Part shown: positions 16,214 to 23,035 of the stretch, piece after piece
Position numbering within the stretch: position 1 is the first letter of the stretch
How the letters are laid out: every line of letters begins with the position of its first letter
Assembly (NCBI GenBank): GCA_964424345.1
Contig: CAYRIK010000012.1
Span: 1-42,778, forward strand
DNA from: RGIG6307 sp964424345
Lineage (GTDB): Bacteria > Bacillota > Clostridia > Lachnospirales > Lachnospiraceae
DNA length: 42,778 nucleotides
Reading direction: 5' to 3'
The notes under the pieces: generated by a model
What the model saw: only the letters and a program-made list of their open reading frames with translations
What the model was told of the DNA's origin: nothing
The model's database searches: none
Made by a program: the position numbers and the translations under genes

Positions 16214-16253
16214 CAAAAAACACCCTCTTTACTGGATGTCCAGTAAAGAGGGT
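16214..16253 (-). terminator. Terminator of the L21-Obg-RsfS cluster
   Basis: Perfect 15-bp stem ACCCTCTTTACTGGA / TCCAGTAAAGAGGGT (16222-16253) with a two-base loop, then GTTTTTTG on the minus strand. It lies 79 bases after rsfS. One arm is nearly identical to that of the fakA terminator at 398-436. Confidence 0.85.
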
Positions 16254-16331
16254 ACCTATCAGCCATCAAAACTGCTGTGCTTAAAAAGTCTAACGTTTTG
16301 AATTATCTCAAATCCTATATACTCTTTTATT

Positions 16332-16679
16332 TTATAAGCTGTCTGCTTCTACAATCTTACCATCTCTCCAGATACGTTCTAAATCATAGAATAAACGATT
16401 TTCTTTGTCAAATACATGAACGATGATATCACCGAAATCAAGTAAGATCCAGTTTGCAGATTCATATCCTTCTACCTGCTTTGTGTGTACGCCAGCACGA
16501 CCAAGTGTCTCTGCTACGTTATCACTCAACGCCTGCACCTGACTTCTGTTAGAACCGTTTGCAATAATAAAATAATCAGCAAGTACAGATACTTCACTAA
16601 TATCGATTACTCTGATTTCTTCGCCTTTTTTATCTTCTAATGCTTTTACGGCAAGCTTTGCCATTTCTTTGGATACCAT
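16332..16679 (-). CDS. rsfS: Ribosomal silencing factor RsfS
   Basis: 115 residues, full RsfS (DUF143) length. Seen: EEIRVIDISEVSVLADYFIIANGSN near the start and WILLDFGDIIVHVFDKENR, which are the family signatures. Known: RsfS binds L14 on the 50S subunit and blocks joining with 30S during starvation. GGAGG stands eight bases before ATG 16679, and yqeK ends 27 bases upstream. Last gene of the cluster, followed by a strong terminator. Confidence 0.96.
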   Translation of the reverse strand: MVSKEMAKLAVKALEDKKGEEIRVIDISEVSVLADYFIIANGSNRSQVQALSDNVAETLGRAGVHTKQVEGYESANWILLDFGDIIVHVFDKENRLFYDLERIWRDGKIVEADSL

Positions 16680-16706
16680 AAGTCATTCCTCCATATCCTA
16701 ATATAT

Positions 16707-17282
16707 TTATTTCTGTTGATTTCCAAGTACATAAAAATCTAACGTTTCTTTTGTATTAGGGTCAATTTCCGTTCCGGTACCTTCCAGATATTTTAATGTA
16801 TCTTCTAATATTTTTACCAAAGCTGCATCAATATCTGAAAAAGCTAATTTACGTATCAAGGTAAGATTTTGTGCCTTGCTTCTGTTTGGTTCTATATAGT
16901 CTGCAATAAAAACGATCTTTTCCAGCATACTCATATTTTCTCTTCCGGTTGTATGATTTTCAATCGCATTTAAAACATCAACATCTGTTTCCCCATACTT
17001 TTCTTTCGCAAGTACAGCTCCTAATTTTGCATGTAAAAGAGAAGGATTTCGTTTCTCGATTGCAGATACTGCAATTCCATACTGCTTGCAAAGAGAAAGC
17101 TTTTGCTCTGTAGGAATACATTTTGCACAGTCATGTAATAAACCTGCTCGTAAGGCCTTTTCTGCTTCTACATCATTTAATGTAGCAAGACATGCAGAAG
17201 TATAGGCTACTGCAAGTGTATGTTCATATCTGTCTTTATCCTGAACTTTCTTCATTGCTTTTCTAAGCTGTTCCATCTCCAT
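16707..17282 (-). CDS. yqeK: HD-domain bis(5'-nucleosyl)-tetraphosphatase YqeK
   Basis: 191 residues. Seen: the HD metal-binding set, H in RYEHTLAVAY, HD in AGLLHDCAK, then H in LLHAKLGAVLA and H in IENHTTGRENMS, and the family segment IVFIADYIEPNR. Known: YqeK hydrolyses diadenosine tetraphosphate symmetrically to two ADP. ATG 17282 (MEMEQLRKAM) was chosen because AAGGG lies upstream and the family starts there; longer in-frame starts would reach into nadD. It overlaps the 3' end of nadD by 20 bases, so it is translationally coupled, the usual nadD-yqeK-rsfS order. Confidence 0.93.
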   Translation of the reverse strand: MEMEQLRKAMKKVQDKDRYEHTLAVAYTSACLATLNDVEAEKALRAGLLHDCAKCIPTEQKLSLCKQYGIAVSAIEKRNPSLLHAKLGAVLAKEKYGETDVDVLNAIENHTTGRENMSMLEKIVFIADYIEPNRSKAQNLTLIRKLAFSDIDAALVKILEDTLKYLEGTGTEIDPNTKETLDFYVLGNQQK

Positions 17283-17895
17283 TTGTGTAAGTCCCTTCAT
17301 ACAACTGATTCTCGTATATATATGCAAGCACTTTCGCAGGCAGCATTTCTTCTACTGTTTCTTCATTTGAAAGTTTTTTTCTGATTGTGCTGGAAGAAAT
17401 ATTGACCTTTTTAAATGGTACTAATATAATACGAGCATTTAGTGTTTTTTCTAAGTATTTCTGTCCAGATTCTAATTCCTGCATATTTACGTCATCTCTC
17501 ACTACTGCTACTAAAGTACACAGCATGGCGATCCTATCAGGATCTTTCCACTTAGTAAGTGCTAAAAGAGAATCTGCTCCCATGATAAAATAAAACTCAT
17601 CAGTCGGATACAGTTTATTTAGTTCTTCTAACGTATCTACTGTATAAGTATTTCCTTCTCTTTTTACTTCCAAATCAGAACATTTAAAAAATGGATACCC
17701 ATCTATCGCAAGGCGAGTCATATTGATTCTGTCCTCTCCTGTCACGATTTCTGCTCTGTTTTTGAAATAGGAATATCCGCTTGGCATAAACCACACTTCA
17801 TTCAGACCGCAATGATCCATTGCTGCCTTTGCCAATGCTATATGCCCATTATGAATAGGATTAAATGTACCACCCATAATACCAATCTTTTTCAT
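17263..17895 (-). CDS. nadD: Nicotinate-nucleotide adenylyltransferase NadD
   Basis: 210 residues. Seen: the nucleotidyltransferase opening KIGIMGGTFNPIHNGHIALA with the T/HXGH motif, SSSTIRKKL (the ISSTxIR signature) near the C-terminus, and FYFIMGADSLLAL. Known: NadD joins nicotinate mononucleotide and ATP to make deamido-NAD. ATG 17895 was chosen with GGGAG eight bases upstream; an in-frame GTG at 17910 is unlikely. It lies in the conserved block yhbY, nadD, yqeK, rsfS. Confidence 0.96.
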   Translation of the reverse strand: MKKIGIMGGTFNPIHNGHIALAKAAMDHCGLNEVWFMPSGYSYFKNRAEIVTGEDRINMTRLAIDGYPFFKCSDLEVKREGNTYTVDTLEELNKLYPTDEFYFIMGADSLLALTKWKDPDRIAMLCTLVAVVRDDVNMQELESGQKYLEKTLNARIILVPFKKVNISSSTIRKKLSNEETVEEMLPAKVLAYIYENQLYEGTYTNGDGTA

Positions 17896-17933
17896 GAAAG
17901 CATCTCCCACTTTTTCGTTACTGCCAAATCAGA

Positions 17934-18224
17934 TTATCTTGGCAGCTCAATTTTTTTATTGTCTTTATTTTCCTTGTAAAGAACGATTTTTTTACCGATT
18001 ACCTGAATAACCTGTGAATGTGTTCTTTCTGCAAGTGCATAAGCCATTTCTTTTGGATCATCAAAACAGTTCTTTAATACGTTGATTTTAATGAGTTCAT
18101 GTGTATTAAAGCACTCTGCTACTGCCTGTGTAATTTCTGGAGTAAGAGAAGATTTTCCAATCTGGAATACTGGATCCAAATTACTTGCAAGGCTCATTAA
18201 ATATGCTCTCTGTTTACTTGTCAT
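17934..18224 (-). CDS. yhbY: YhbY family RNA-binding protein (CRM domain)
   Basis: 96 residues comprising a single CRM domain. Seen: MTSKQRAYLMSLASNLDPVFQIGKSSLTPE at the start and then ELIKINVLKNC. Known: YhbY binds pre-50S particles and is linked to ribosome assembly. GAGGAAAA precedes the ATG; it follows obg by 12 bases. Placement between obg and nadD is the standard Firmicute order. Confidence 0.95.
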   Translation of the reverse strand: MTSKQRAYLMSLASNLDPVFQIGKSSLTPEITQAVAECFNTHELIKINVLKNCFDDPKEMAYALAERTHSQVIQVIGKKIVLYKENKDNKKIELPR

Positions 18225-18236
18225 ATTCTTTTCCTC

Positions 18237-19526
18237 TTATTTATAATAATCAAAACCAAGACCGTACATACGTACAGAATCGCCTTCTTTGATACCAAGT
18301 TCCTCTAACTGCTCTAATATACCAGTTTCTTTTAAGAAATTCTGGAAGAATCTAAAGCCTTTTTCTGACTCAAGATTTGTATATCCAAGCATCTTTTCAA
18401 TACGAGGACCTTCGATTACATATTCATCTTCTTCCTCGTCATAATATACTTCAAATGGTTCTTCATCTAAAGGTTTTTCGATTTCAGGGAAGTATTCCTG
18501 CTCAAATACGACTGGAGTATCGTCCACTTTTTCAAGCATCTCTGAAACCTTATATAATAACGCTTTTACACCTTCTCCTGTTACCGCTGAGATTGGCATT
18601 ACTTCTACGCCCTGAGGCTCAAATTCAGCCTTTAAACGTGCTACAGGATCATTTTCAGGATCAAAAATAGCATCTATTTTATTTGCTGCAATGATCTGTG
18701 GTCTATGTGCGATATCTGCATTATATGCTGCAAGTTCTTTGTTGATCGCATATACGTCTTCAACTGGATCTCTTCCTTCTGTTCCTGCCGCATCTACAAT
18801 GTGAATCATAACTTTTGTTCTTTCAATGTGACGAAGGAATTCATATCCAAGTCCAACACCTTCAGAAGCACCTTCAATCAAACCAGGAATGTCTGCAATT
18901 ACAAAACTCTTGCAGTCATCCATATCTACTACGCCTAAATTAGGCTGTAATGTTGTGAAATGATAATTTGCAATCTTTGGTCTTGCGTTTGTTACACGAC
19001 TGATAAATGTTGATTTTCCTACATTTGGAAATCCAACCAAACCAACGTCTGCAATTACTTTTAATTCTAACAACAATTCTAATTCCTGTGCTGGCTGTCC
19101 TGGCTGTGCATACTTTGGAGCCTGCATTGTACTTGTTGCATAATGCTGATTTCCTTTTCCGCCTCTTCCGCCTCTTAATAATACAACTTCTGTATTATCA
19201 CCTGACATATCTGCAATAACCTTACCGGATTCTGCTTCCTTGATTACAGTACCAGCTGGAACCTTTATAATAATATCTTCGCCATTTCTTCCGCGGCAAT
19301 TTTTCTTACCGCCTTCTTCGCCGCTCTGTGCAGCATATTTTCTAACATGTCTAAAATCTGTTAAAGTATTTAATCCTTCATCTACTTTAAAGATAACGCT
19401 TCCGCCATGACCGCCGTCACCGCCGTCTGGACCACCATCCGGAACGTATTTTTCTCGTCGGAAGGAAACATGACCGTCGCCGCCTTTGCCACTTTTAACA
19501 AATATTCTAGCTCTATCTGCAAACAT
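18237..19526 (-). CDS. obg: GTPase Obg (CgtA)
   Basis: 429 residues. Seen: the glycine-rich Obg fold (residues 1-158, GPDGGDGGHGGSVIF), the GTPase domain with G1 GFPNVGKSTF, G3 DIPGL and G4 NKID, and the C-terminal OCT domain (EDEYVIEGPRIEKMLGYTNLES). Known: Obg is an essential GTPase of large-subunit assembly and the stringent response. AAAAGGAG precedes the ATG. A terminator stands between rpmA and obg (19561-19594), so obg expression depends on readthrough or a local promoter. Confidence 0.98.
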   Translation of the reverse strand: MFADRARIFVKSGKGGDGHVSFRREKYVPDGGPDGGDGGHGGSVIFKVDEGLNTLTDFRHVRKYAAQSGEEGGKKNCRGRNGEDIIIKVPAGTVIKEAESGKVIADMSGDNTEVVLLRGGRGGKGNQHYATSTMQAPKYAQPGQPAQELELLLELKVIADVGLVGFPNVGKSTFISRVTNARPKIANYHFTTLQPNLGVVDMDDCKSFVIADIPGLIEGASEGVGLGYEFLRHIERTKVMIHIVDAAGTEGRDPVEDVYAINKELAAYNADIAHRPQIIAANKIDAIFDPENDPVARLKAEFEPQGVEVMPISAVTGEGVKALLYKVSEMLEKVDDTPVVFEQEYFPEIEKPLDEEPFEVYYDEEEDEYVIEGPRIEKMLGYTNLESEKGFRFFQNFLKETGILEQLEELGIKEGDSVRMYGLGFDYYK

Positions 19527-19560
19527 TTATACTCCTTTTCTGGAAACAAAACTGTTACCT

Positions 19561-19594
19561 AAAAAAAGGCTTCAAACACCTAGTTTGAAGCCTT
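19561..19594 (-). terminator. Terminator between rpmA and obg
   Basis: Minus-strand hairpin with a 12-bp perfect stem AAGGCTTCAAAC / GTTTGAAGCCTT, then a seven-T run. It starts 15 bases after rpmA and separates the high-level ribosomal-protein transcript from obg. Confidence 0.9.
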
Positions 19595-19608
19595 AAAAAA
19601 TGTCCGTA

Positions 19609-19893
19609 TTATTCTGCTACTGGGTATACAGAAGCCTGCTTCTTATCGCGGCCCTTTCTTTCGAAACGAAGAACGCCATCAGTTAAAGCAAACAGTGTAT
19701 CATCGCCACCGATACCTACGTTCACACCTGGGTGAATCTTTGTACCGCGCTGTCTGTATAAAATGTTACCAGCCTTAACGAACTGTCCGTCAGCTCTTTT
19801 CGCACCAAGTCTCTTAGATTCGGAGTCTCTACCGTTCTTAGTAGAACCTACACCTTTCTTATGAGCGAAAAATTGAAGGTTTAATTTTAACAT
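19609..19893 (-). CDS. rpmA: 50S ribosomal protein L27 with Firmicute N-terminal pre-sequence
   Basis: 94 residues. Seen: MLKLNLQFFAHKKGVGSTKNG, where LNLQFFA is the extension found in Firmicute L27, then the conserved GSTKNGRDSESKRLG and a C-terminus ending VYPVAE. Known: the extension is removed by the cysteine protease Prp, and uncleaved L27 cannot function in the peptidyl-transferase centre. The prp gene sits immediately upstream with only 3 bases between them. GGAGGTG precedes the ATG. Confidence 0.98.
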   Translation of the reverse strand: MLKLNLQFFAHKKGVGSTKNGRDSESKRLGAKRADGQFVKAGNILYRQRGTKIHPGVNVGIGGDDTLFALTDGVLRFERKGRDKKQASVYPVAE

Positions 19894-19896
19894 GGT

Positions 19897-20229
19897 CTAC
19901 ACCTCCTTGAAATTTACGTTGCAATACTTATTGCCATATTCCTGGCAAATCTGTTCTAAACCAAGGATCATGGTATCGATAAGTAAAATCGCCTTATCGG
20001 ATAAACCATCCTGAAACACACATCTTAAAAACCCTGTCTCTTCGTTTGTAGTAATCTCCATCTTTGTATCTGTAAACTTTTCTAACCCATTCAGAGTATT
20101 AATCACTAATACAGAAATGGATGCACAAACTAAGTCTTTTTCAAACCACAGTCGTTTCTTTCCTGCGTGTCCCATACAAGTAATGCTCTTGTATGATGCA
20201 CTTGATTTTTCAATAATTATAGTCGTCAT
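19897..20229 (-). CDS. prp: Ribosomal-processing cysteine protease Prp
   Basis: 110 residues. Seen: the catalytic His21 in GHAG and Cys35 in DLVCASISVL, with the spacing of the Prp (YsxB, DUF464) family, and a C-terminal helix. Known: Prp cleaves the N-terminal LNLQFFA extension from L27, whose gene follows directly. The start has little Shine-Dalgarno and lies 9 bases after rplU, consistent with translational coupling. Confidence 0.96.
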   Translation of the reverse strand: MTTIIIEKSSASYKSITCMGHAGKKRLWFEKDLVCASISVLVINTLNGLEKFTDTKMEITTNEETGFLRCVFQDGLSDKAILLIDTMILGLEQICQEYGNKYCNVNFKEV

Positions 20230-20238
20230 ATACCAAAA

Positions 20239-20544
20239 TTAAGCGTTAATCTTTTCAATCTTAACCTGAGTGTATGCTTGTCTATGACCGTTTTTCTTAT
20301 GGTAACCGGTTTTTCTCTTATACTTGTAAACGATAACTTTCTTACCCTTACCCTGTTCCATAACAGAAGCTGTTACAGTTGCATTAGCTACATCTGCACC
20401 AACCTTAAGGCTGTCACCACTTACTGCGATTACCTGGTCAAAAGTAACTTCACTTCCAACTTCTACGTCAAGCTTTTCAACTTTGATTACGTCGCCTTCA
20501 GCTACTTTGTACTGTTTTCCACCTGTTGCAATAATTGCGTACAT
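20239..20544 (-). CDS. rplU: 50S ribosomal protein L21
   Basis: 101 residues. Seen: MYAIIATGGKQYKVAEGDVI and KRKTGYHKKNGHRQAYTQVKI, the L21 signatures. Known: L21 binds 23S rRNA near L20. TAGGAGG precedes the ATG. First gene of the cluster, behind a 5' leader resembling the L21 leader RNA of Firmicutes. Confidence 0.98.
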   Translation of the reverse strand: MYAIIATGGKQYKVAEGDVIKVEKLDVEVGSEVTFDQVIAVSGDSLKVGADVANATVTASVMEQGKGKKVIVYKYKRKTGYHKKNGHRQAYTQVKIEKINA

Positions 20545-20622
20545 AAGGCACCTCCTAATAAAATACTCGCTAACTTCGGTGATGCGCTTGCATTCTTAAA
20601 CCTCGTTAAGCGGCATACCTCA
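20545..20622 (-). ncRNA. Ribosomal protein L21 leader
   Basis: The roughly 80-base 5' UTR of rplU on the minus strand contains GAGGTATGCCGCTTAACGAG and then AAGCGCATCACCGAAGTTAGC, resembling the L21 leader found before rplU in many Firmicutes. Inferred role: autoregulatory binding site for L21 or another cluster product. Identification is by eye; secondary structure was not computed. Confidence 0.6.
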
Positions 20623-20625
20623 ATT

Positions 20626-20654
20626 ATAATAGCAAGCACCCTCTAAAAAGTCAA
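20626..20654 (-). promoter_or_regulatory. Promoter of the rplU cluster
   Basis: Minus-strand TTGACT (20649-20654) and TATTAT (20626-20631) with a 17-base spacer, placing the start of transcription at the 5' end of the L21 leader. Confidence 0.65.
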
Positions 20655-20734
20655 TACCTTTTTTGCATTTATTTTTATTTTTTTATCATCTATCTTACAA
20701 GCGAAAATACCAAGCATTTTAAATGACCTAACAT

Positions 20735-20778
20735 GATCTAAGCCGCCTGCTCCATAAAAGGAGCAGACGGCTTAGATC
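20735..20778. repeat. Long inverted repeat (19-bp arms)
   Basis: GATCTAAGCCG starts one arm and CGGCTTAGATC ends the other; the arms 20735-20753 and 20760-20778 pair with one mismatch around ATAAAA. No T tract follows on either strand, so it is not a classic intrinsic terminator. It sits 54 bases past the stop of the cytidylate-kinase-like gene, where a transcript-end hairpin would be expected. Confidence 0.7.
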
Positions 20779-20832
20779 TTAGTTTAGCGCGTTAGTAATT
20801 ATTACTATGTAGGATTTATGGTATAAAGAACA

Positions 20833-21450
20833 TTATTCTTTTTCTTCTAACTTCTTAACATAATCTACAAGGAATTCTACTGTGCCATCAATGCCGAGCT
20901 TACCACTGTCAATACATAATTCATAAGTATCTGCACGACCCCATTTCTTATCTGCATAATAGTTGTAGTAACTCTGACGTTTCTTATCCTGTTTTGCACA
21001 AACTTTCTTTGCTTCATCTTCTGTAAGATTATAAAGAGAAGAAATACGATGTGCTTTATCTTCTTCTTTACCGAAAATGAAGATATTTAATACGTTAGGT
21101 TCATCGCGAAGTACATAATCTGCGCATCTACCGATGATTACACAAGAACCTTCACTAGCGATTGCTTTGATGCTGTCAAACTGTGCTAAGAAAACTTTCT
21201 GTCCCATTGGAAGTTCTGCACTTGTATGAGTGATGTAACCAAAACTATCAATTGCTACGTTGTATAACAAGGAGTTATTTGGTTTTTCATCATGATTACG
21301 AATCATTTCTTCTGAGAAACCGCTTTCTTTTGCAACTCTCTCTAATAATTCTTTGTCATAAAAAGGAATACCTAATTTTTCAGCAAGCTTCTTGCCAATC
21401 TCACGACCACCTGAACCATACTGTCTACTAATAGTGATAATAGTCTTCAT
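20833..21450 (-). CDS. Cytidylate kinase-like family protein
   Basis: 205 residues. Seen: N-terminal ITISRQYGSGGREIGKKLAEKLG, a P-loop-like SRxxGSGG motif distinct from true Cmk, then PFYDKELLERVAKESG and CVIIGRCADYVL. Known: this Clostridia family resembles cytidylate kinase but its substrate is unproven; a genuine cmk is also present at 25063-25728. AGGAGG precedes the ATG and a near-consensus promoter lies 104 bases upstream. It appears monocistronic. Confidence 0.88.
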   Translation of the reverse strand: MKTIITISRQYGSGGREIGKKLAEKLGIPFYDKELLERVAKESGFSEEMIRNHDEKPNNSLLYNVAIDSFGYITHTSAELPMGQKVFLAQFDSIKAIASEGSCVIIGRCADYVLRDEPNVLNIFIFGKEEDKAHRISSLYNLTEDEAKKVCAKQDKKRQSYYNYYADKKWGRADTYELCIDSGKLGIDGTVEFLVDYVKKLEEKE

Positions 21451-21553
21451 ACCAAATCCTCCTGTTTATTTATACATTTTAAAAAAATTAAAACTAGAAC
21501 TTTCACAAATAATTCTCTGAACTATTGCCAACTTCTTGTTTAATGTTGAATTC

Positions 21554-21582
21554 ATTATAACGCATTTGTGTGCGAAATGCAA
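21554..21582 (-). promoter_or_regulatory. Promoter of the cytidylate-kinase-like gene
   Basis: Minus-strand TTGCAT (21577-21582) and TATAAT (21554-21559) are exactly 17 bases apart. The 5' UTR would be about 95 bases. Confidence 0.7.
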
Positions 21583-21812
21583 TATATTTTTTCAAAATTT
21601 CTCTTAAATTTGTGATATTTTGCTGCTCATTTTTTATTTGGGCAACAATACTCATTTTAAAGTTAATTTTCAACAAAAAATATACAGTCGTGAAAGTATG
21701 ACATTATATAGTTACTATGTTACCACATTTTTTGATAACTGCTTATGCATTTTCCTGTTATTTTCTGTATTTTTCTAACGGATTCATAATCATGAAGTGC
21801 CACAATACTATC
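21583..21812. other. AT-rich intergenic stretch without recognised features
   Basis: Between the cytidylate-kinase-like promoter and the end of the SdpI gene. No plausible ORF, clear terminator or repeat was seen. The sequence is strongly AT-rich and may contain upstream promoter elements. Confidence 0.5.
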
Positions 21813-22460
21813 TTATTTTATAAGACCACATTCTTTTTTATGGTACCATGAAGAGTACAAAACCGGAATCAAAGCCATTACACTAAGCAACATAATAAAC
21901 AGTATGACCGAATAACTTTCAGGAATACAGATAGAAAATAACATCAATGCTCCACCAACAAACCATACTTTTCCGGCAATACGATGTGTTGCATTCCAGT
22001 TTTCTTCACTCAACAACGTCCATTTTATTTTTATTCCTATCGTAGTATTTTGCTTGCATTTAGGAAGATAATTTCCGATACACATAAAAAGCAAACCACA
22101 GAAAGCAAACACAACTCCTGATATATTTAAGTTTATTCCAAAAGCTGTTGCATAGATAATTCCATTGGCAACTAATGATACAAGTGGACAAATCCATACT
22201 AATAAATCCATGACTTTACTATTCTGTGATTTATTTGCCACATCTTTCCATGTGACAAGCATGCAAATCCAATGTGCCAGTAAAATAAAGAGCGGCATTC
22301 TAAAAACTGTTGCAATACGATTGCTCCATTCATTCGCTTCTCCAGCCGCATTCCAATGTACTGCTACTTTTTCTGGCAACTGATCCCAAAACAAAATGCC
22401 AACTACAATCGGCAATAAAATAACAATAGATGAAATAATCATTTTTCTCTTATTTTTCAT
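21813..22460 (-). CDS. SdpI family membrane protein (DUF1648 plus SdpI)
   Basis: 215 residues, about six membrane helices. Seen: an N-terminal DUF1648 motif (LPEKVAVHWNAAGEANEWSN) and the SdpI domain with KWTLLSEENWNATHRIAGKVW. Known: in Bacillus subtilis SdpI protects against the SdpC toxin and sequesters the repressor SdpR. Here it is encoded directly after an ArsR-type SdpR-like gene, overlapping it by 11 bases. No SdpABC toxin genes are present, so it may respond to a foreign toxin or another signal. ATG 22460 was chosen for spacing to GGAG; a GTG two codons upstream is possible. Confidence 0.88.
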   Translation of the reverse strand: MKNKRKMIISSIVILLPIVVGILFWDQLPEKVAVHWNAAGEANEWSNRIATVFRMPLFILLAHWICMLVTWKDVANKSQNSKVMDLLVWICPLVSLVANGIIYATAFGINLNISGVVFAFCGLLFMCIGNYLPKCKQNTTIGIKIKWTLLSEENWNATHRIAGKVWFVGGALMLFSICIPESYSVILFIMLLSVMALIPVLYSSWYHKKECGLIK

Positions 22461-22728
22461 TATCACTCTCTCCTTTCAAATCTGTAATCCAAAGCATGAT
22501 TTCTTCTAAAACAGAAGCATTCAGTTCGTAAAAAATAAATTGTCCTTCTCTTGTATCTCTAACCAAATCCGCCTCTTTTAATACTGACAAATGCCTTGAT
22601 ATAGAAGCAGCTGTAACAGGAAACTGTTCACATATCTCTCCAGCAGACATTCTTCCTTGTTTCAGCATGTTTAAAATTTCTCGTCTGATTGGATCTGCAA
22701 GTGCTTTTAACGTTTGTTGCAACGCCAC
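22450..22728 (-). CDS. ArsR family repressor, SdpR-like
   Basis: 92 residues, one winged helix. Seen: LKALADPIRREILNMLKQG and the recognition segment VTAASISRHLSVLKEADLV; no cysteine metal-sensing motif of the ArsR/CadC kind. Known: SdpR-like repressors autoregulate sdpRI and are sequestered at the membrane by SdpI. The start is GTG 22728 with AAGGAGGG seven bases upstream. A perfect 16-bp inverted repeat lies between promoter and gene and is the likely operator. Confidence 0.9.
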   Translation of the reverse strand: MALQQTLKALADPIRREILNMLKQGRMSAGEICEQFPVTAASISRHLSVLKEADLVRDTREGQFIFYELNASVLEEIMLWITDLKGESDNEK

Positions 22729-22743
22729 TCAAAATCCCTCCTT

Positions 22744-22780
22744 CCTATAATTAACATTTTGGTTAAATGTTAATTATAGG
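22744..22780 (-). promoter_or_regulatory. Perfect palindromic operator of sdpR-sdpI
   Basis: CCTATAATTAACATTT and its exact reverse complement AAATGTTAATTATAGG are separated by five bases. Size and position, immediately downstream of the -10 element and before the ribosome site, fit an ArsR-dimer operator giving autorepression. Confidence 0.7.
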
Positions 22781-22806
22781 ATACAAAATTTTTGCCATAT
22801 TGTCAA
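22778..22806 (-). promoter_or_regulatory. Promoter of sdpR-sdpI
   Basis: Minus-strand consensus TTGACA (22801-22806), a 17-base spacer and TATCCT (22778-22783). The -10 runs into the palindromic operator. The 140-bp repeat copy B begins five bases beyond the -35. Confidence 0.65.
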
Positions 22807-22810
22807 TACA

Positions 22811-22950
22811 CTTTCTTAGTATAAAACAAAGTGGACAAGTCCACTTCCTATATTCCTCACACATGATAGACTTCCTCCACTTTGCGGAGCCAAGTGTTTT
22901 TGCGAAGCAATACTTTCCCTATACGCTCGTGTTCATCTTTGCGGAGCTTT
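22811..22950. repeat. Interspersed 140-bp repeat, copy B
   Basis: Gapless partner of 15321-15460. On the plus strand it carries the open frame ...SGQVHFLYSSHMIDFLHFA..., with only conservative changes (V/I, M/I, F/L) against copy A over most of its length. On the minus strand the frame MNTSV is broken by TAG at codon 6. It sits between the S1 terminator and the sdpR promoter, five bases beyond the promoter -35. No start codon with a ribosome site was seen, so a product is doubtful. Confidence 0.75.
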
Positions 22951-22983
22951 GTATACTAGGAAATAAATAATTTCCTAGTATAC
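22951..22983. repeat. Perfect inverted repeat at the edge of repeat copy B
   Basis: GTATACTAGGAAAT and its exact complement ATTTCCTAGTATAC flank AAATA. The CTAGTATA core resembles the opposite edge of the repeat (CTTAGTATA at 22815-22823) and a sequence near copy A (15473-15480), hinting that these are element ends. Alternatively it is a second hairpin behind the S1 terminator. Confidence 0.6.
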
Positions 22984-23019
22984 AAAAAATCCCCGTCTAT
23001 GCGAACATAGACGAGGATT
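22984..23019 (-). terminator. Terminator of the ispH-rpsA operon
   Basis: Minus-strand 14-bp stem AATCCTCGTCTATG / CATAGACGGGGATT with a TTCG tetraloop, followed by TTTTT, beginning 16 bases after the S1 stop codon. Confidence 0.9.
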
Positions 23020-23035
23020 CTAATATCATTTTAAA

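Noticed and set aside
20278..20646. 122-codon plus-strand frame over rplU and its leader
   Set aside because: Entirely antisense to L21 and the leader RNA, without initiation signals.
21813..22728. Complete SDP cannibalism toxin system
   Set aside because: Only the regulator and immunity-like genes are present; no sdpA, sdpB or sdpC counterpart is in the window.
22767..22970. 67-codon plus-strand frame covering repeat copy B
   Set aside because: Its ATG lies inside the sdpR operator palindrome with no Shine-Dalgarno. The conserved part is the repeat itself, reported as such rather than as a gene.
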